7,795 bases of DNA, taken from CAYNGH01 sp964396845. GTDB taxonomy: Bacteria > Vulcanimicrobiota > JAJTBE01 > CAYNGH01. This document shows positions 1 to 6,259 of the stretch, piece after piece. Both the position numbers and the translations under genes were made by a program. Each line of letters begins with the position of its first letter. The first letter of the stretch is position 1. Location of the stretch: positions 1 through 7,795 of the forward strand of contig CAYNGH010000156.1 of NCBI GenBank assembly GCA_964396845.1, written 5' to 3'. The notes under the pieces were generated by a model that was given only the letters and a program-made list of their open reading frames with translations, did no database searches and was not told the origin of the DNA.

Positions 1-490
1 GGCTCACCGCAGGCATACATCCTTTGCCCAGGTGGAAGTTATGCCCCAGATTGATGAGAGCGTTGAAGTCGAGATAAATGACGACGACCTCAAAATTGAC
101 ACCTACCGGGCCAGCGGCGCAGGAGGCCAGCATGTCAACAAGACTTCCTCCGCGGTCAGGATTACCCATATGCCCACGGGAATTATTGTGCAGTGCCAGA
201 ATGAGAGATCCCAGCACTCCAACAAAAACACTGCTATGAAGATCCTCAAGTCCAAGCTGGTGGAAATGGAACTCCAGCAACAGGAGATGAGGCTGGCTCA
301 ACTGAGGGGAGAGCACTTGGATATTGCCTGGGGTTCTCAGATCCGCTCATATGTGATGCATCCCTACTCCATGGTGAAGGATCACCGCACCGGCATGGAA
401 AAGGGAAATGTTCAAGGGGTCCTGGACGGCAGTATCGATGAATTCATCCGGGCTTATCTGGAACACTTTGCCCAGAAGCAAAACGCCTGA
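1..490 (+). CDS. prfB: Peptide chain release factor 2 (RF2), 3' part only
   Basis: This is the C-terminal part, about 162 residues, of the class I release factor that reads UGA and UAA stop codons and triggers peptide release in the ribosome's peptidyl-transferase centre. The frame is open from base 2, so the gene is cut by the window edge. The first residues read RRHTSFA, which is typical of RF2; RF1 has a VHTSAAT-like version. The universally conserved GGQ that catalyses hydrolysis is at 122-130, inside GAGGQHVNK, followed by the conserved SAVRITH and QCQNERSQH stretches. The usual family length is near 370 residues, so the codon-recognition domain with its SPF motif and any programmed frameshift site lie outside the window. 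The GTG at 32 is internal and is not a start. The gene converges on the RNase E/G gene, with 32 bp between the two stops. Identification is secure. Confidence 0.97.
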   Translation, partial: AHRRHTSFAQVEVMPQIDESVEVEINDDDLKIDTYRASGAGGQHVNKTSSAVRITHMPTGIIVQCQNERSQHSNKNTAMKILKSKLVEMELQQQEMRLAQLRGEHLDIAWGSQIRSYVMHPYSMVKDHRTGMEKGNVQGVLDGSIDEFIRAYLEHFAQKQNA

Positions 491-493
491 TTC

Positions 494-536
494 CTGAGTG
501 TTGATCTTGTGCCGATATTTTCTCAGTCTTTTATTT
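494..536 (+). terminator. Weak candidate terminator after prfB
   Basis: Just after the prfB stop, CTGAG (494-498) can pair with CTCAG (522-526), and the T-rich stretch TCTTTTATTT (527-536) follows. The stem is only 5 bp with a loop of 23 bases, so it is a poor intrinsic terminator, and its right arm and tail overlap the last codons of the convergent ribonuclease gene. No better hairpin is seen in the 32-bp gap, and no terminator with a T-run is visible there for the leftward transcript. Confidence 0.25.
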
Positions 537-2202
537 GAGCCTGGGCATAAGACCTGGCTACAAGGGTGACTATGATTTTTATCTTTTTGCCGATGCGATT
601 ACCCCCCTGGATCACTTCAATCAGGTTGCCCCGGTAAATGCACATTCCATTTTGAAGATTCAAACCGAATACTTCCTCCACCGGGAGTTCCATTTCCTGG
701 CCGGGGGTTGGAAACTCAATCTTGTCTTCAATCAGCTGAGGGTCAGGAGCAGTTTCAATGTCAATTCTCTCAAGATGCATAACCGGGTCAACCCGCAGGT
801 ATATGGGTTTTCCGATGACCTGCTCCAGGTGTTCCAGGTCTTCACCTTCCCAGCCCAGCAGGTTCATTCCTATTCTGGGATGGACATGAACCAGAAGGGC
901 CTCAATGCGGGGATCCTTGCCCACATTGCTTATTTCCCGCCGAGCCTTTATGCATATGGTTTCATCAGATAAGACCCTGCCCTTGCCTCCACAATAAGGG
1001 CACTGAACCCGCAGAAGTTCGTCGAGGTCCTTGTTTACTCTCTTGCGGGTCAACTGCACCAGGCCCAGTTCCGTAAGGCCCACAATATGGGTTTTGGTTC
1101 GATCTTTCTTAAGGGCTTCCTGCAGGGCTTTCATAACCTTGTTCCGGTCATCATGACGTTCCATGTCAATAAAGTCCAGAATAAGGATCCCGCCGATGTC
1201 CCGCAGGCGCAACTGCCGGGTGATCTCTTCCACCGCCTCCAGGTTGGTTCGCAAAATAGTATCCGAAAGGGAATTCCGTCCGATATACTTCCCGGTGTTA
1301 ACATCAATGGTGGTGAGAGCTTCGGACTTGTCGATGATCAGGTAACCTCCCGATTCCAGCCACACCTTTCGACGCATTGCCTTTTCGATTTCTGCATCTA
1401 TCCCGTAGGCCTGAAACAGGGGGTTCTTCTCCTGGTAAAGCTGAACCCGGTTTTTCAGATGAGGAGCGATTATTTCCATCAGTTCCAGGATCTTTTCATA
1501 TTCCATGGCAGAATCGATAATCAGGCGATCCACCTCGCTGGTAAACACATCCCGGATAATCTTGTAAACCAGGGTCAATTCTGAATGGATCATGGCGGGA
1601 GCTGGTTTGTGGGCTGATTCCTTCTGGATTTTTTCCCACATTTTCACCAGCTGTTTCATATCCCGCTCCAGCTCTTCCTGATCCTTGCCTTCAGCGGCAG
1701 TGCGGACAATCACCCCGTTATTTTTTGGTTTTATCTTCTCGATGATTTTTTTCAGCCGATAGCGTTCCTCGTCAGATTCGATCTTGCGGGAAACCCCCAC
1801 ATAATTGGCCATTGGAATGAACACCAGGTAACGTCCCGGCAGGGTTATATGGGTAGTAACTCTGGCTCCCTTGGTCCCGATGGATTCCTTTACCATCTGA
1901 ACCATAGTTTCCTGACCGACTTTAAGCAAATCTTTGATAGAGAGCTTTCTGGGATCTTCGATTTCCACTTCCTTTTCCAGTTTGGCAGTGGCATCATCAA
2001 GACACAGAAAAGCATTCCTCTCAAGACCGATGTTCACAAAGGCTGCCTGCATGCCTGGAAGGACATTGGCCACCCGTCCCCGGTAAATACTCCCGATCTG
2101 GTGTTCCTCCCGTCCGATGAGGATTTCCATCAGTTTACCGTCTTCCAGGATGGCAATACGGTTTTCCATTTCATCTATACTAATTATTATCTCTTTGAAC
2201 AT
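523..2202 (-). CDS. rng: Ribonuclease E/G family endoribonuclease with TRAM-like C-terminus
   Basis: This is a cytoplasmic single-strand endoribonuclease that prefers 5'-monophosphorylated RNA; the family acts in mRNA decay and rRNA/tRNA maturation. Numbering from the ATG at 2202 (559 residues): an S1 RNA-binding domain at about 34-126 (GSIYRGRVANVLPGMQAAFV); the 5'-sensor RT at 167-168; the catalytic aspartates in TTIDVNTG (D300) and LILDFIDM (D343), which bind Mg2+; and the Zn-link CPYC (C401, C404) before GGKGR. The last 40-odd residues, NGMCIYRG to ARSYAQAQ, look like the TRAM-type tail found in clostridial members. There is no long disordered degradosome scaffold as in E. coli RNase E. 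I prefer 2202 because GGTGA lies five bases upstream and MFKEII matches the usual family N-terminus; the ATG at 2214 adds four residues with a poor ribosome site. It is the last gene of the unit, 18-30 bp after the radical SAM gene. Confidence 0.95.
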   Translation of the reverse strand: MFKEIIISIDEMENRIAILEDGKLMEILIGREEHQIGSIYRGRVANVLPGMQAAFVNIGLERNAFLCLDDATAKLEKEVEIEDPRKLSIKDLLKVGQETMVQMVKESIGTKGARVTTHITLPGRYLVFIPMANYVGVSRKIESDEERYRLKKIIEKIKPKNNGVIVRTAAEGKDQEELERDMKQLVKMWEKIQKESAHKPAPAMIHSELTLVYKIIRDVFTSEVDRLIIDSAMEYEKILELMEIIAPHLKNRVQLYQEKNPLFQAYGIDAEIEKAMRRKVWLESGGYLIIDKSEALTTIDVNTGKYIGRNSLSDTILRTNLEAVEEITRQLRLRDIGGILILDFIDMERHDDRNKVMKALQEALKKDRTKTHIVGLTELGLVQLTRKRVNKDLDELLRVQCPYCGGKGRVLSDETICIKARREISNVGKDPRIEALLVHVHPRIGMNLLGWEGEDLEHLEQVIGKPIYLRVDPVMHLERIDIETAPDPQLIEDKIEFPTPGQEMELPVEEVFGLNLQNGMCIYRGNLIEVIQGGNRIGKKIKIIVTLVARSYAQAQIKD

Positions 2203-2207
2203 AAAAT

Positions 2208-2212
2208 TCACC
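2208..2212 (-). promoter_or_regulatory. Ribosome binding site favouring the 2202 start
   Basis: On the minus strand GGTGA stands five bases before the ATG at 2202 and matches the 3' half of the canonical AGGAGGTGA. The alternative ATG at 2214 is preceded only by GGCAGAAAA. This site therefore favours the shorter protein. The two starts are in frame and differ by four residues. Confidence 0.5.
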
Positions 2213-2232
2213 ATTTTTCTGCCGGTGTTAGA

Positions 2233-4731
2233 TCAGGGGGTTTCCCAGCCCCGGCCCCGGCGGACAAGCAGTTCTCGGCGACACCAGTGACCAGCCCTGT
2301 GCTTTTTCTCGCCGGGCAGGGCATCCATCACTTGATCCGCCTTGATGCTTCCTTTCTGATTTTTTATTATTTCCAACACCAGCTCCCTGCCTTGTTCATC
2401 CTGTTTCAGGTAAAACCTGTCGATAAAGGGCCTGGCGTTTACTGTCCTGTTTTTCTTTTGTATTAATACTTCTTCCCTGCTCATCAAATCCCCTATTCTG
2501 TGCTGCAATTCTTCAACATCGATTTCCGGCGGCAGTTGTGCTGTAAAAACTGATTTGAGAACCTGGCTGGTAAGGGCAGGAGTATCGCCGGAAAGATGAC
2601 GAATCCTCAAAACCTGAAAATCCCCGGGAAGAGATTTGTTGAGTTTTTCCTTTACCCGCAAGGGATCTTCCTGGCGATACAAGGTCAGGTCAACCCACTC
2701 GGATTCACTGCAGCAACCCAAAGGCAGAGGCAAAGCAAAGGAAATCCTGGGACGGGGATGATAACCTTCTGTATATGACATGGGAATCCCGGCCCGGCGA
2801 AGTCCTCGTTCCAACGCTCTTTGAGCGTCCAGATGGGAAATCCAGCGAAGTGCTCCATGTCTGGCCATCCTCAGCCGGAGCCTCAACGCCTGATTGTGAA
2901 TGTTTTCCGGGCCTGTTGACAGAATAATTTTATCATCGGTCAACTCCCCGGAAATATCTGGTTTCAGCAGGTTTGAAAGACCTCCCGCCTGACAGATGCC
3001 ACACCCGATACAGCCACTCCGGCAGTCACCGGTGGTATGCCCGGTAAATGCCTTTATCCTCTCCCGGACAAGAAACTCCTTGTCTATTCCCACCGACAGA
3101 TGATCCCAGGGGAGAACCTGTCGGACATCAATTTCCCGGGTAAAAATTTCAGGGTCTAATCCCCTCCGGCGGAAGGCTTCCATCCAGCGGTTAAAATCGA
3201 AGTAATCGCTCCAGCTGTCAAAACGGGCTCCGGATCTATACGCTTCTTCGATGACACCGGCAAGACGGCGATCCCCCCGACTCAGAACTGATTCCAAATA
3301 GCTGACCTTCGGATCATGGTAGTTAAACTTGATATTTCGATGGCGGAGATTCTTTTTTAAATATTGAGCTTTTTCTGTCAGAGATTCAATCTCCTCAAAG
3401 GGTTCCCACTGAAAGGGAGTATGAGGCTGGGGGACAAAGTTGGATACGCTGACATTCAATTTCATGCCGGTTTGTTTTCGGGCCTCGTGAACCATCTTGA
3501 TGATACCGTCGAGGTCTTCTCGATTTTCCGAGGGAAGCCCCATCATAAAATACAGCTTCACCGATTTCCATCCCCGATCCCTTGCCTGTATAATGGTGGA
3601 AATAAAATCCTCATGAGTAATATTCTTGTTGATGACATCCCTGAGGCGCTGAGTGCCTGCCTCAGGGGCAAAAGTCAGACTGCTTCTGCGGGAGGTCTTG
3701 ATCAGATTCAACAAATCCAGAGAAGATGAATCCATCCGCAGGGAAGGCAATGACAGGCTTATTCCCCTGCCGGAGAAAAGATTTGACAACTGCTCCAGAA
3801 GAGGCTTGATTGAAGAACAGTCGGTGGAGGAAAGGGACAGCAGGGATATTTCATCATATCCCGCGGAACGTTCCCGGACTGGCCGGTAGATAAAACCTGC
3901 CTGGCAGAAACGGCATCCCCTGGTACATCCCCGGAAAATTTCAATCATTACCCGGTCATGGACAGTTTCCACAAAAGGTACCACTGGCGCAACAGGAAAG
4001 GGTGCTGTATCCAGATCCTTCAGGAAACGTCTTGTGATCTTTGACGGAGTTTTTGTGTCCTGCAGAGGTGTGACAAATCCCGGCCTGTCCTGCCGGGGAT
4101 AACTGGCCTGGTATAAAGATGGAACATAAACCCCGGGGATTCTGGAGAATTCCTTGAGCAGGGATTCTCTGTGACGGAAACCCTGATCCTTGTGATAGTT
4201 TACCAGATCAATCATCTCCACCACCGCTTCTTCGCCATCTCCCAGAAGCACGGCATCAAAGAAGTCCGCCACTGGCTCAGGATTGACGGCACAAGGCCCT
4301 CCGGCAACAAGCAGGGGATGTTCATCCCCCCGATCCCTGCTGTATAGGGGAATGTCCGAGAGATCCAGCATCAGTGGCAGGTTGGTGTATGTCAGAGGAT
4401 ATTGCAGGGTAAAGCCCAGAATATCAAATTCTTTCAGGGGAGTTCCCGATTCAAGCACAGTCAGGGGAATCTTGTTTTCCCTCAGGAAGGCTTCCATATC
4501 AGGAAGGGGGGCAAAGACCCGCTGGGCGCAGGCCCTGGGATGGCTGTTGATAATATGGTAGAGAATCTTAAGCCCAAGGCTTGACTGAGCGATTTCATAG
4601 CTGTCAGGATATGCCAGGGCAATACTGCAAAGGCCCCTGCCTATCTCCCCCTTGTGGCTGTTCCATTCTCCATCGAGATAACGGGATGGCTTCTCGACAT
4701 TGATAAGCAAATCCTTGTCCTGTAAGGTCAT
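2233..4731 (-). CDS. Fused B12-binding-type radical SAM protein (TIGR03960-like) with DUF2344/TIGR03936 domain
   Basis: This 832-residue protein appears to join two families that are often adjacent genes. Residues about 30-175 resemble the B12-binding-like N-domain of YgiQ/TIGR03960 proteins (AYPDSYEIAQSSLGLKIL, LLGDGEEA). The radical SAM core follows, with the [4Fe-4S] motif GCTRGCRFC (C269, C273, C276), AGFIYRPVRERS, the TFAPEAGTQRLR strand near 353-364 and LYFMMGLPSE near 393-402. A second cysteine cluster, C570, C574, C577, C580 (DCRSGCIGCGIC), could hold another Fe-S centre. Residues about 615-830 are DUF2344 (RHGALRWISHLD, GYHPRPRISFALPLPLG). The substrate is unknown. Placement between a MarR regulator and an RNase E/G gene hints at an RNA-related role, but that is inference. 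The ATG start has AGGAG five bases upstream. It begins 49 bp after marR and ends 18-30 bp before rng. Family assignment is firm, function open. Confidence 0.92.
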   Translation of the reverse strand: MTLQDKDLLINVEKPSRYLDGEWNSHKGEIGRGLCSIALAYPDSYEIAQSSLGLKILYHIINSHPRACAQRVFAPLPDMEAFLRENKIPLTVLESGTPLKEFDILGFTLQYPLTYTNLPLMLDLSDIPLYSRDRGDEHPLLVAGGPCAVNPEPVADFFDAVLLGDGEEAVVEMIDLVNYHKDQGFRHRESLLKEFSRIPGVYVPSLYQASYPRQDRPGFVTPLQDTKTPSKITRRFLKDLDTAPFPVAPVVPFVETVHDRVMIEIFRGCTRGCRFCQAGFIYRPVRERSAGYDEISLLSLSSTDCSSIKPLLEQLSNLFSGRGISLSLPSLRMDSSSLDLLNLIKTSRRSSLTFAPEAGTQRLRDVINKNITHEDFISTIIQARDRGWKSVKLYFMMGLPSENREDLDGIIKMVHEARKQTGMKLNVSVSNFVPQPHTPFQWEPFEEIESLTEKAQYLKKNLRHRNIKFNYHDPKVSYLESVLSRGDRRLAGVIEEAYRSGARFDSWSDYFDFNRWMEAFRRRGLDPEIFTREIDVRQVLPWDHLSVGIDKEFLVRERIKAFTGHTTGDCRSGCIGCGICQAGGLSNLLKPDISGELTDDKIILSTGPENIHNQALRLRLRMARHGALRWISHLDAQRALERGLRRAGIPMSYTEGYHPRPRISFALPLPLGCCSESEWVDLTLYRQEDPLRVKEKLNKSLPGDFQVLRIRHLSGDTPALTSQVLKSVFTAQLPPEIDVEELQHRIGDLMSREEVLIQKKNRTVNARPFIDRFYLKQDEQGRELVLEIIKNQKGSIKADQVMDALPGEKKHRAGHWCRRELLVRRGRGWETP

Positions 4732-4780
4732 GGGGACTCCTGTTCTTTAGTGGAAATTGCGTAAATATATTGCCTGCCGG

Positions 4781-5269
4781 CTATAGAACTGATACTGGCT
4801 GAAGGGGGACATTATCGTTTCTTTGCATTATGGACGGATCAATCTCTTCCAGATCGCCGACAATTCCTCTCAGAATCCTGGTGAGGTTTTCCTGGTCGTC
4901 GGGATTCAACTCCTTTAATATCCTCTGCAATGAAGGACTGACGAATTCCGGCACCTGGGCCAGGGTTTTACTCCCTTTTTCTGTTATGCTGATTATATTC
5001 TTGCGCCGATCCCTGGGGCTGACTCTCTTTTTTACCAGGCCGATTTTTTCCAGGCGATCCACAATCCCCACCAGGGTACTGCTGTCAAGCCCCACCAATT
5101 CGCTCAGGGCAGAAAGATTAAGGCTCTCGTTGGTGAGAAATGCAAGGACATCATACTGGGTGGGGGTTATTTTATGGGATCTAAAAAACAGGCTTCTTTC
5201 ATTTTTTAGTAATCTGTAAAAATGGGGGATAATCGCCTGGAGTATTATTGCATTATGGGTACTGTCCAC
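4781..5269 (-). CDS. MarR-family winged-helix transcriptional regulator
   Basis: A 162-residue dimeric DNA-binding repressor of the MarR type, close to the usual family length. The N-terminal helices (about 5-32) and a C-terminal helical stretch (about 104-145) would form the dimer interface. The winged helix-turn-helix spans about 35-99: ITPTQYDVLAFL, LSALSELVGLDSSTLVGIVDRL as helix-turn-recognition helix, and the wing KKRVSPRDRRKNIISITEKG with the conserved DRR. No cysteine is present, so thiol-based sensing of the OhrR kind is excluded; the ligand is unknown. The start is a GTG with AGGAG (5277-5281) seven bases upstream. It is the first gene behind a consensus promoter and is followed after 49 bp without a terminator by the radical SAM gene, so it probably regulates its own operon. 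The tail of about 17 residues after the last helix is low in features. Confidence 0.93.
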   Translation of the reverse strand: MDSTHNAIILQAIIPHFYRLLKNERSLFFRSHKITPTQYDVLAFLTNESLNLSALSELVGLDSSTLVGIVDRLEKIGLVKKRVSPRDRRKNIISITEKGSKTLAQVPEFVSPSLQRILKELNPDDQENLTRILRGIVGDLEEIDPSIMQRNDNVPLQPVSVL

Positions 5270-5274
5270 ATCAG

Positions 5275-5282
5275 TTCTCCTC
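5275..5282 (-). promoter_or_regulatory. Strong Shine-Dalgarno of the marR gene, fixing the GTG start
   Basis: GAGGAGAA on the minus strand places AGGAG seven bases before the GTG at 5269. An ATG at 5271-5269 overlaps this GTG but is out of frame and reaches a stop after eight codons, so the GTG is the real start. Confidence 0.75.
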
Positions 5283-5307
5283 GGATGAAATAAAATATAA
5301 CCTGACA

Positions 5308-5336
5308 GTGAAATCTGTTCATAAAAATGATATAAT
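5308..5336 (+). promoter_or_regulatory. Probable rightward promoter for the four-cysteine protein gene
   Basis: On the plus strand a perfect -10 TATAAT (5331-5336) is preceded by TGA, giving the extended -10 form TGNTATAAT. A -35-like GTGAAA (5308-5313, four of six matches) lies at the ideal 17-base spacing. The expected transcription start is near 5343, which leaves a leader of about 75 bases before the ATG at 5418. The promoter faces the leftward marR promoter, so the two transcripts would overlap by about 15 bases at their 5' ends. AT-rich sequence makes chance -10 matches common, so this is moderate evidence. Confidence 0.5.
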
Positions 5337-5379
5337 AAACAAGTCCTTGATATTTACGGCTAAATTATAAGTGATATTT
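5328..5379. repeat. Three TGATAT direct repeats across the facing promoters
   Basis: TGATAT occurs on the plus strand at 5328-5333, 5348-5353 and 5372-5377; the last two extend to TGATATTT. The spacings are 20 and 24 bases, near two helical turns. The copies lie on the rightward -10, between the two start points, and in the spacer of the leftward promoter, where a bound protein could block both. MarR sites are more often inverted repeats, so the binding protein is uncertain. A separate interrupted dyad, ACAG-N6-CTGT at 5305-5318, lies in the marR leader. Confidence 0.35.
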
Positions 5380-5392
5380 CCCGGGCTGTCAA
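5364..5392 (-). promoter_or_regulatory. Perfect consensus sigma-70/sigma-A promoter of the marR-radical SAM-rng unit
   Basis: On the minus strand TTGACA (5392-5387) and TATAAT (5369-5364) are separated by exactly 17 bases. Both hexamers match consensus at all positions. Transcription should start near 5357, giving a leader of about 87 bases before the marR GTG at 5269. A promoter this strong in front of a regulator gene suggests that it is normally held down by repression, most simply by the MarR protein itself. Confidence 0.85.
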
Positions 5393-5417
5393 TTAATAGA
5401 AAGTCATACCTCATATT

Positions 5418-5687
5418 ATGCGTCTGAAAAAAGCCTTTATGAATATTTGCGCTACTTGCCGGCACCTGCAGGTACTGGAAACCGGCAGGGAATTTGAAAA
5501 TATTATGGATACCCAGTTTACAAAGTTTTCATGCAGTGCCCTGGGATGGCAAACCAGAGAATTCTACCTGATGGCACCAGTGGATAAAGACCTGAGTCAG
5601 AACCAGCCCCGGCATTGCAGTTTCTGGGAACCCTGGGAGGGCTTTGACCAGGAGGAATCCATGCACGAAACTGAAAAACCACAGTAA
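5418..5687 (+). CDS. Unrecognised small four-cysteine protein, possibly metal-binding
   Basis: An 89-residue soluble-looking protein that I do not recognise. It has no signal peptide or membrane segment. Its four cysteines are C11 and C14 in ICATCRHL, C39 in FSCSALGW and C67 in PRHCSFWEPW. A CxxC pair plus two single cysteines, with aromatic residues around the last, suggests a zinc or iron-sulfur site; that is inference from spacing only. The last 15 or so residues are acidic and low in complexity. The ATG at 5418 is the first in-frame start after a stop at 5397; a second ATG at 5439 would give a protein starting MNICATC. Neither has a clear ribosome site, which lowers confidence. For it being real: a plausible promoter upstream, a cysteine pattern unlike random translation, no competing gene on the other strand, and a stop that abuts a terminator. 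Confidence 0.68.
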   Translation: MRLKKAFMNICATCRHLQVLETGREFENIMDTQFTKFSCSALGWQTREFYLMAPVDKDLSQNQPRHCSFWEPWEGFDQEESMHETEKPQ

Positions 5688-5710
5688 AAAAGGCCCCGGT
5701 CAGGGAGCCT
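5686..5710 (-). terminator. Rho-independent terminator of the XRE regulator gene
   Basis: On the minus strand AGGCTCCC (5710-5703) pairs with GGGGCCT (5697-5691) around the loop TGACC, making a 7-bp GC-rich stem with one bulged base, followed directly by a run of T (5691-5686). It lies 34 bases after the XRE stop. The plus strand has the same hairpin but only the weak tail TTAATTTT several bases further on, so it may also slow transcription from the convergent four-cysteine gene, whose TAA stop at 5685-5687 touches the structure. Confidence 0.8.
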
Positions 5711-5743
5711 CTGTTAATTTTGCAAGCTGTCGATTGAAAAAAA

Positions 5744-6142
5744 CTATTCTTCTTTTCCCCGGTTCAATACTTGAAGATAGGCAGTTATCATCTGGGCTAC
5801 CTTCTTTTGTTCTTCCGCGGAAAAAGTTCTAATCTCCCGCACTGCCTTCTTGAGGTCTTCGTCCATGTCCCGATCATCCTTGTATCTCTCAAGCCTTTCA
5901 AGGAATTCCGTCACCTGAACCTTCTGGGGAGCATAACCGGCAGTCAGCAGGCATTCATCAGTATCGCATCCCAAGGCCCTGGCCAGCCTGACTACCTTGT
6001 CCTTGCGGGGGACAAATCCATCCCGTTCAATAAGTGTAAGATAGCTGGGGTCAACCTTGGCCAGTTCTGCCAGCTTTCTTCGTGTCAGGTGTTTAAGCTT
6101 TCTTTTTTCCTTGATATAATTTGCCCACAACAGATTCTTCAC
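5744..6142 (-). CDS. XRE-family helix-turn-helix transcriptional regulator
   Basis: A cytoplasmic DNA-binding protein of 132 residues from the GTG at 6142. The Cro/C1-type HTH covers about residues 6-65: NYIKEKRKLKHLTRRKLAELAKV, then DPSYLTLIERDGFVPRKDKVVRLARALG, with the recognition helix around DPSYLTLIER. The segment DECLLTAGYAP that follows is common in small XRE regulators. The remaining 60 residues are charged and predicted helical (FLERLERYKDD, EDLKKAVREI, SAEEQKKVAQMITAYLQ) and may serve in dimerisation. No sensor domain or catalytic motif is seen. The GTG is preceded by GGGGAGG eleven bases upstream; the ATG at 6172, which would add ten residues (MVIRGEVFFS), lacks a ribosome site and would place the purine tract inside the gene. 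It lies 149 bp behind the TPR gene on the same strand and ends at a strong terminator. The target is unknown, with self-control likely. Confidence 0.9.
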   Translation of the reverse strand: MKNLLWANYIKEKRKLKHLTRRKLAELAKVDPSYLTLIERDGFVPRKDKVVRLARALGCDTDECLLTAGYAPQKVQVTEFLERLERYKDDRDMDEDLKKAVREIRTFSAEEQKKVAQMITAYLQVLNRGKEE

Positions 6143-6153
6143 AGAAAAAAATA

Positions 6154-6160
6154 CCTCCCC
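6154..6160 (-). promoter_or_regulatory. Shine-Dalgarno supporting the GTG start of the XRE gene
   Basis: GGGGAGG on the minus strand is the only strong ribosome site near this gene. It stands eleven bases before the GTG at 6142, a little longer than ideal, and lies downstream of the alternative ATG at 6172. It therefore decides for the shorter product. Confidence 0.6.
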
Positions 6161-6184
6161 TCGAATTACCATACAATAAATTAT

Positions 6185-6231
6185 TTTGATAAAGTTTGAT
6201 TATTCGAATCTTATTCACAACTCATCAGTTG
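6185..6231. repeat. Cluster of short repeats upstream of the XRE gene, possible operator
   Basis: In the leader of the XRE gene, TTTGAT occurs at 6185-6190 and 6195-6200, exactly ten bases apart, or about one helical turn. Next to it is the interrupted palindrome GATT-N5-AATC (6198-6210), which holds the perfect 8-base palindrome ATTCGAAT (6202-6209). Further upstream is CAACT-CATC-AGTTG (6218-6231). XRE proteins commonly bind short dyads near their own promoter. Short repeats in AT-rich DNA can arise by chance, so this is only a candidate. Confidence 0.3.
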
Positions 6232-6259
6232 CCAGGAAATGCCATAACCATTGGTCTTA

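Noticed and set aside
535..972. Plus-strand open frame of 145 codons after prfB
   Set aside because: It is the antisense of the RNase C-terminus, whose Zn-link and TRAM-like tail are real.
2236..2252. GGGG/CCCC hairpin at the end of the radical SAM gene
   Set aside because: The stem is only 4 bp with no T-run on either strand; it is more likely coding sequence than a terminator between the radical SAM and rng genes.
1849..2466. Plus-strand open frame of 205 codons
   Set aside because: It lies opposite the RNase gene and the end of the radical SAM gene, both of which have clear family motifs; its translation has no recognisable domain.
5269..5271. ATG overlapping the marR GTG start
   Set aside because: It is out of frame with the MarR protein and meets a stop after eight codons.
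5644..5832. Plus-strand open frame of 62 codons spanning the terminator
   Set aside because: It overlaps the end of the four-cysteine gene and the XRE gene end, crosses the terminator hairpin, and shows no protein-like features.
6143..6172. Ten-residue upstream extension of the XRE protein from the ATG at 6172
   Set aside because: No ribosome site precedes this ATG, while GGGGAGG precedes the GTG at 6142 and the HTH begins just after it.
6247..6255. ACCATTGGT palindrome as a terminator for the TPR gene
   Set aside because: The arms are four bases with one central base and no T-run follows; it cannot form a useful terminator hairpin.
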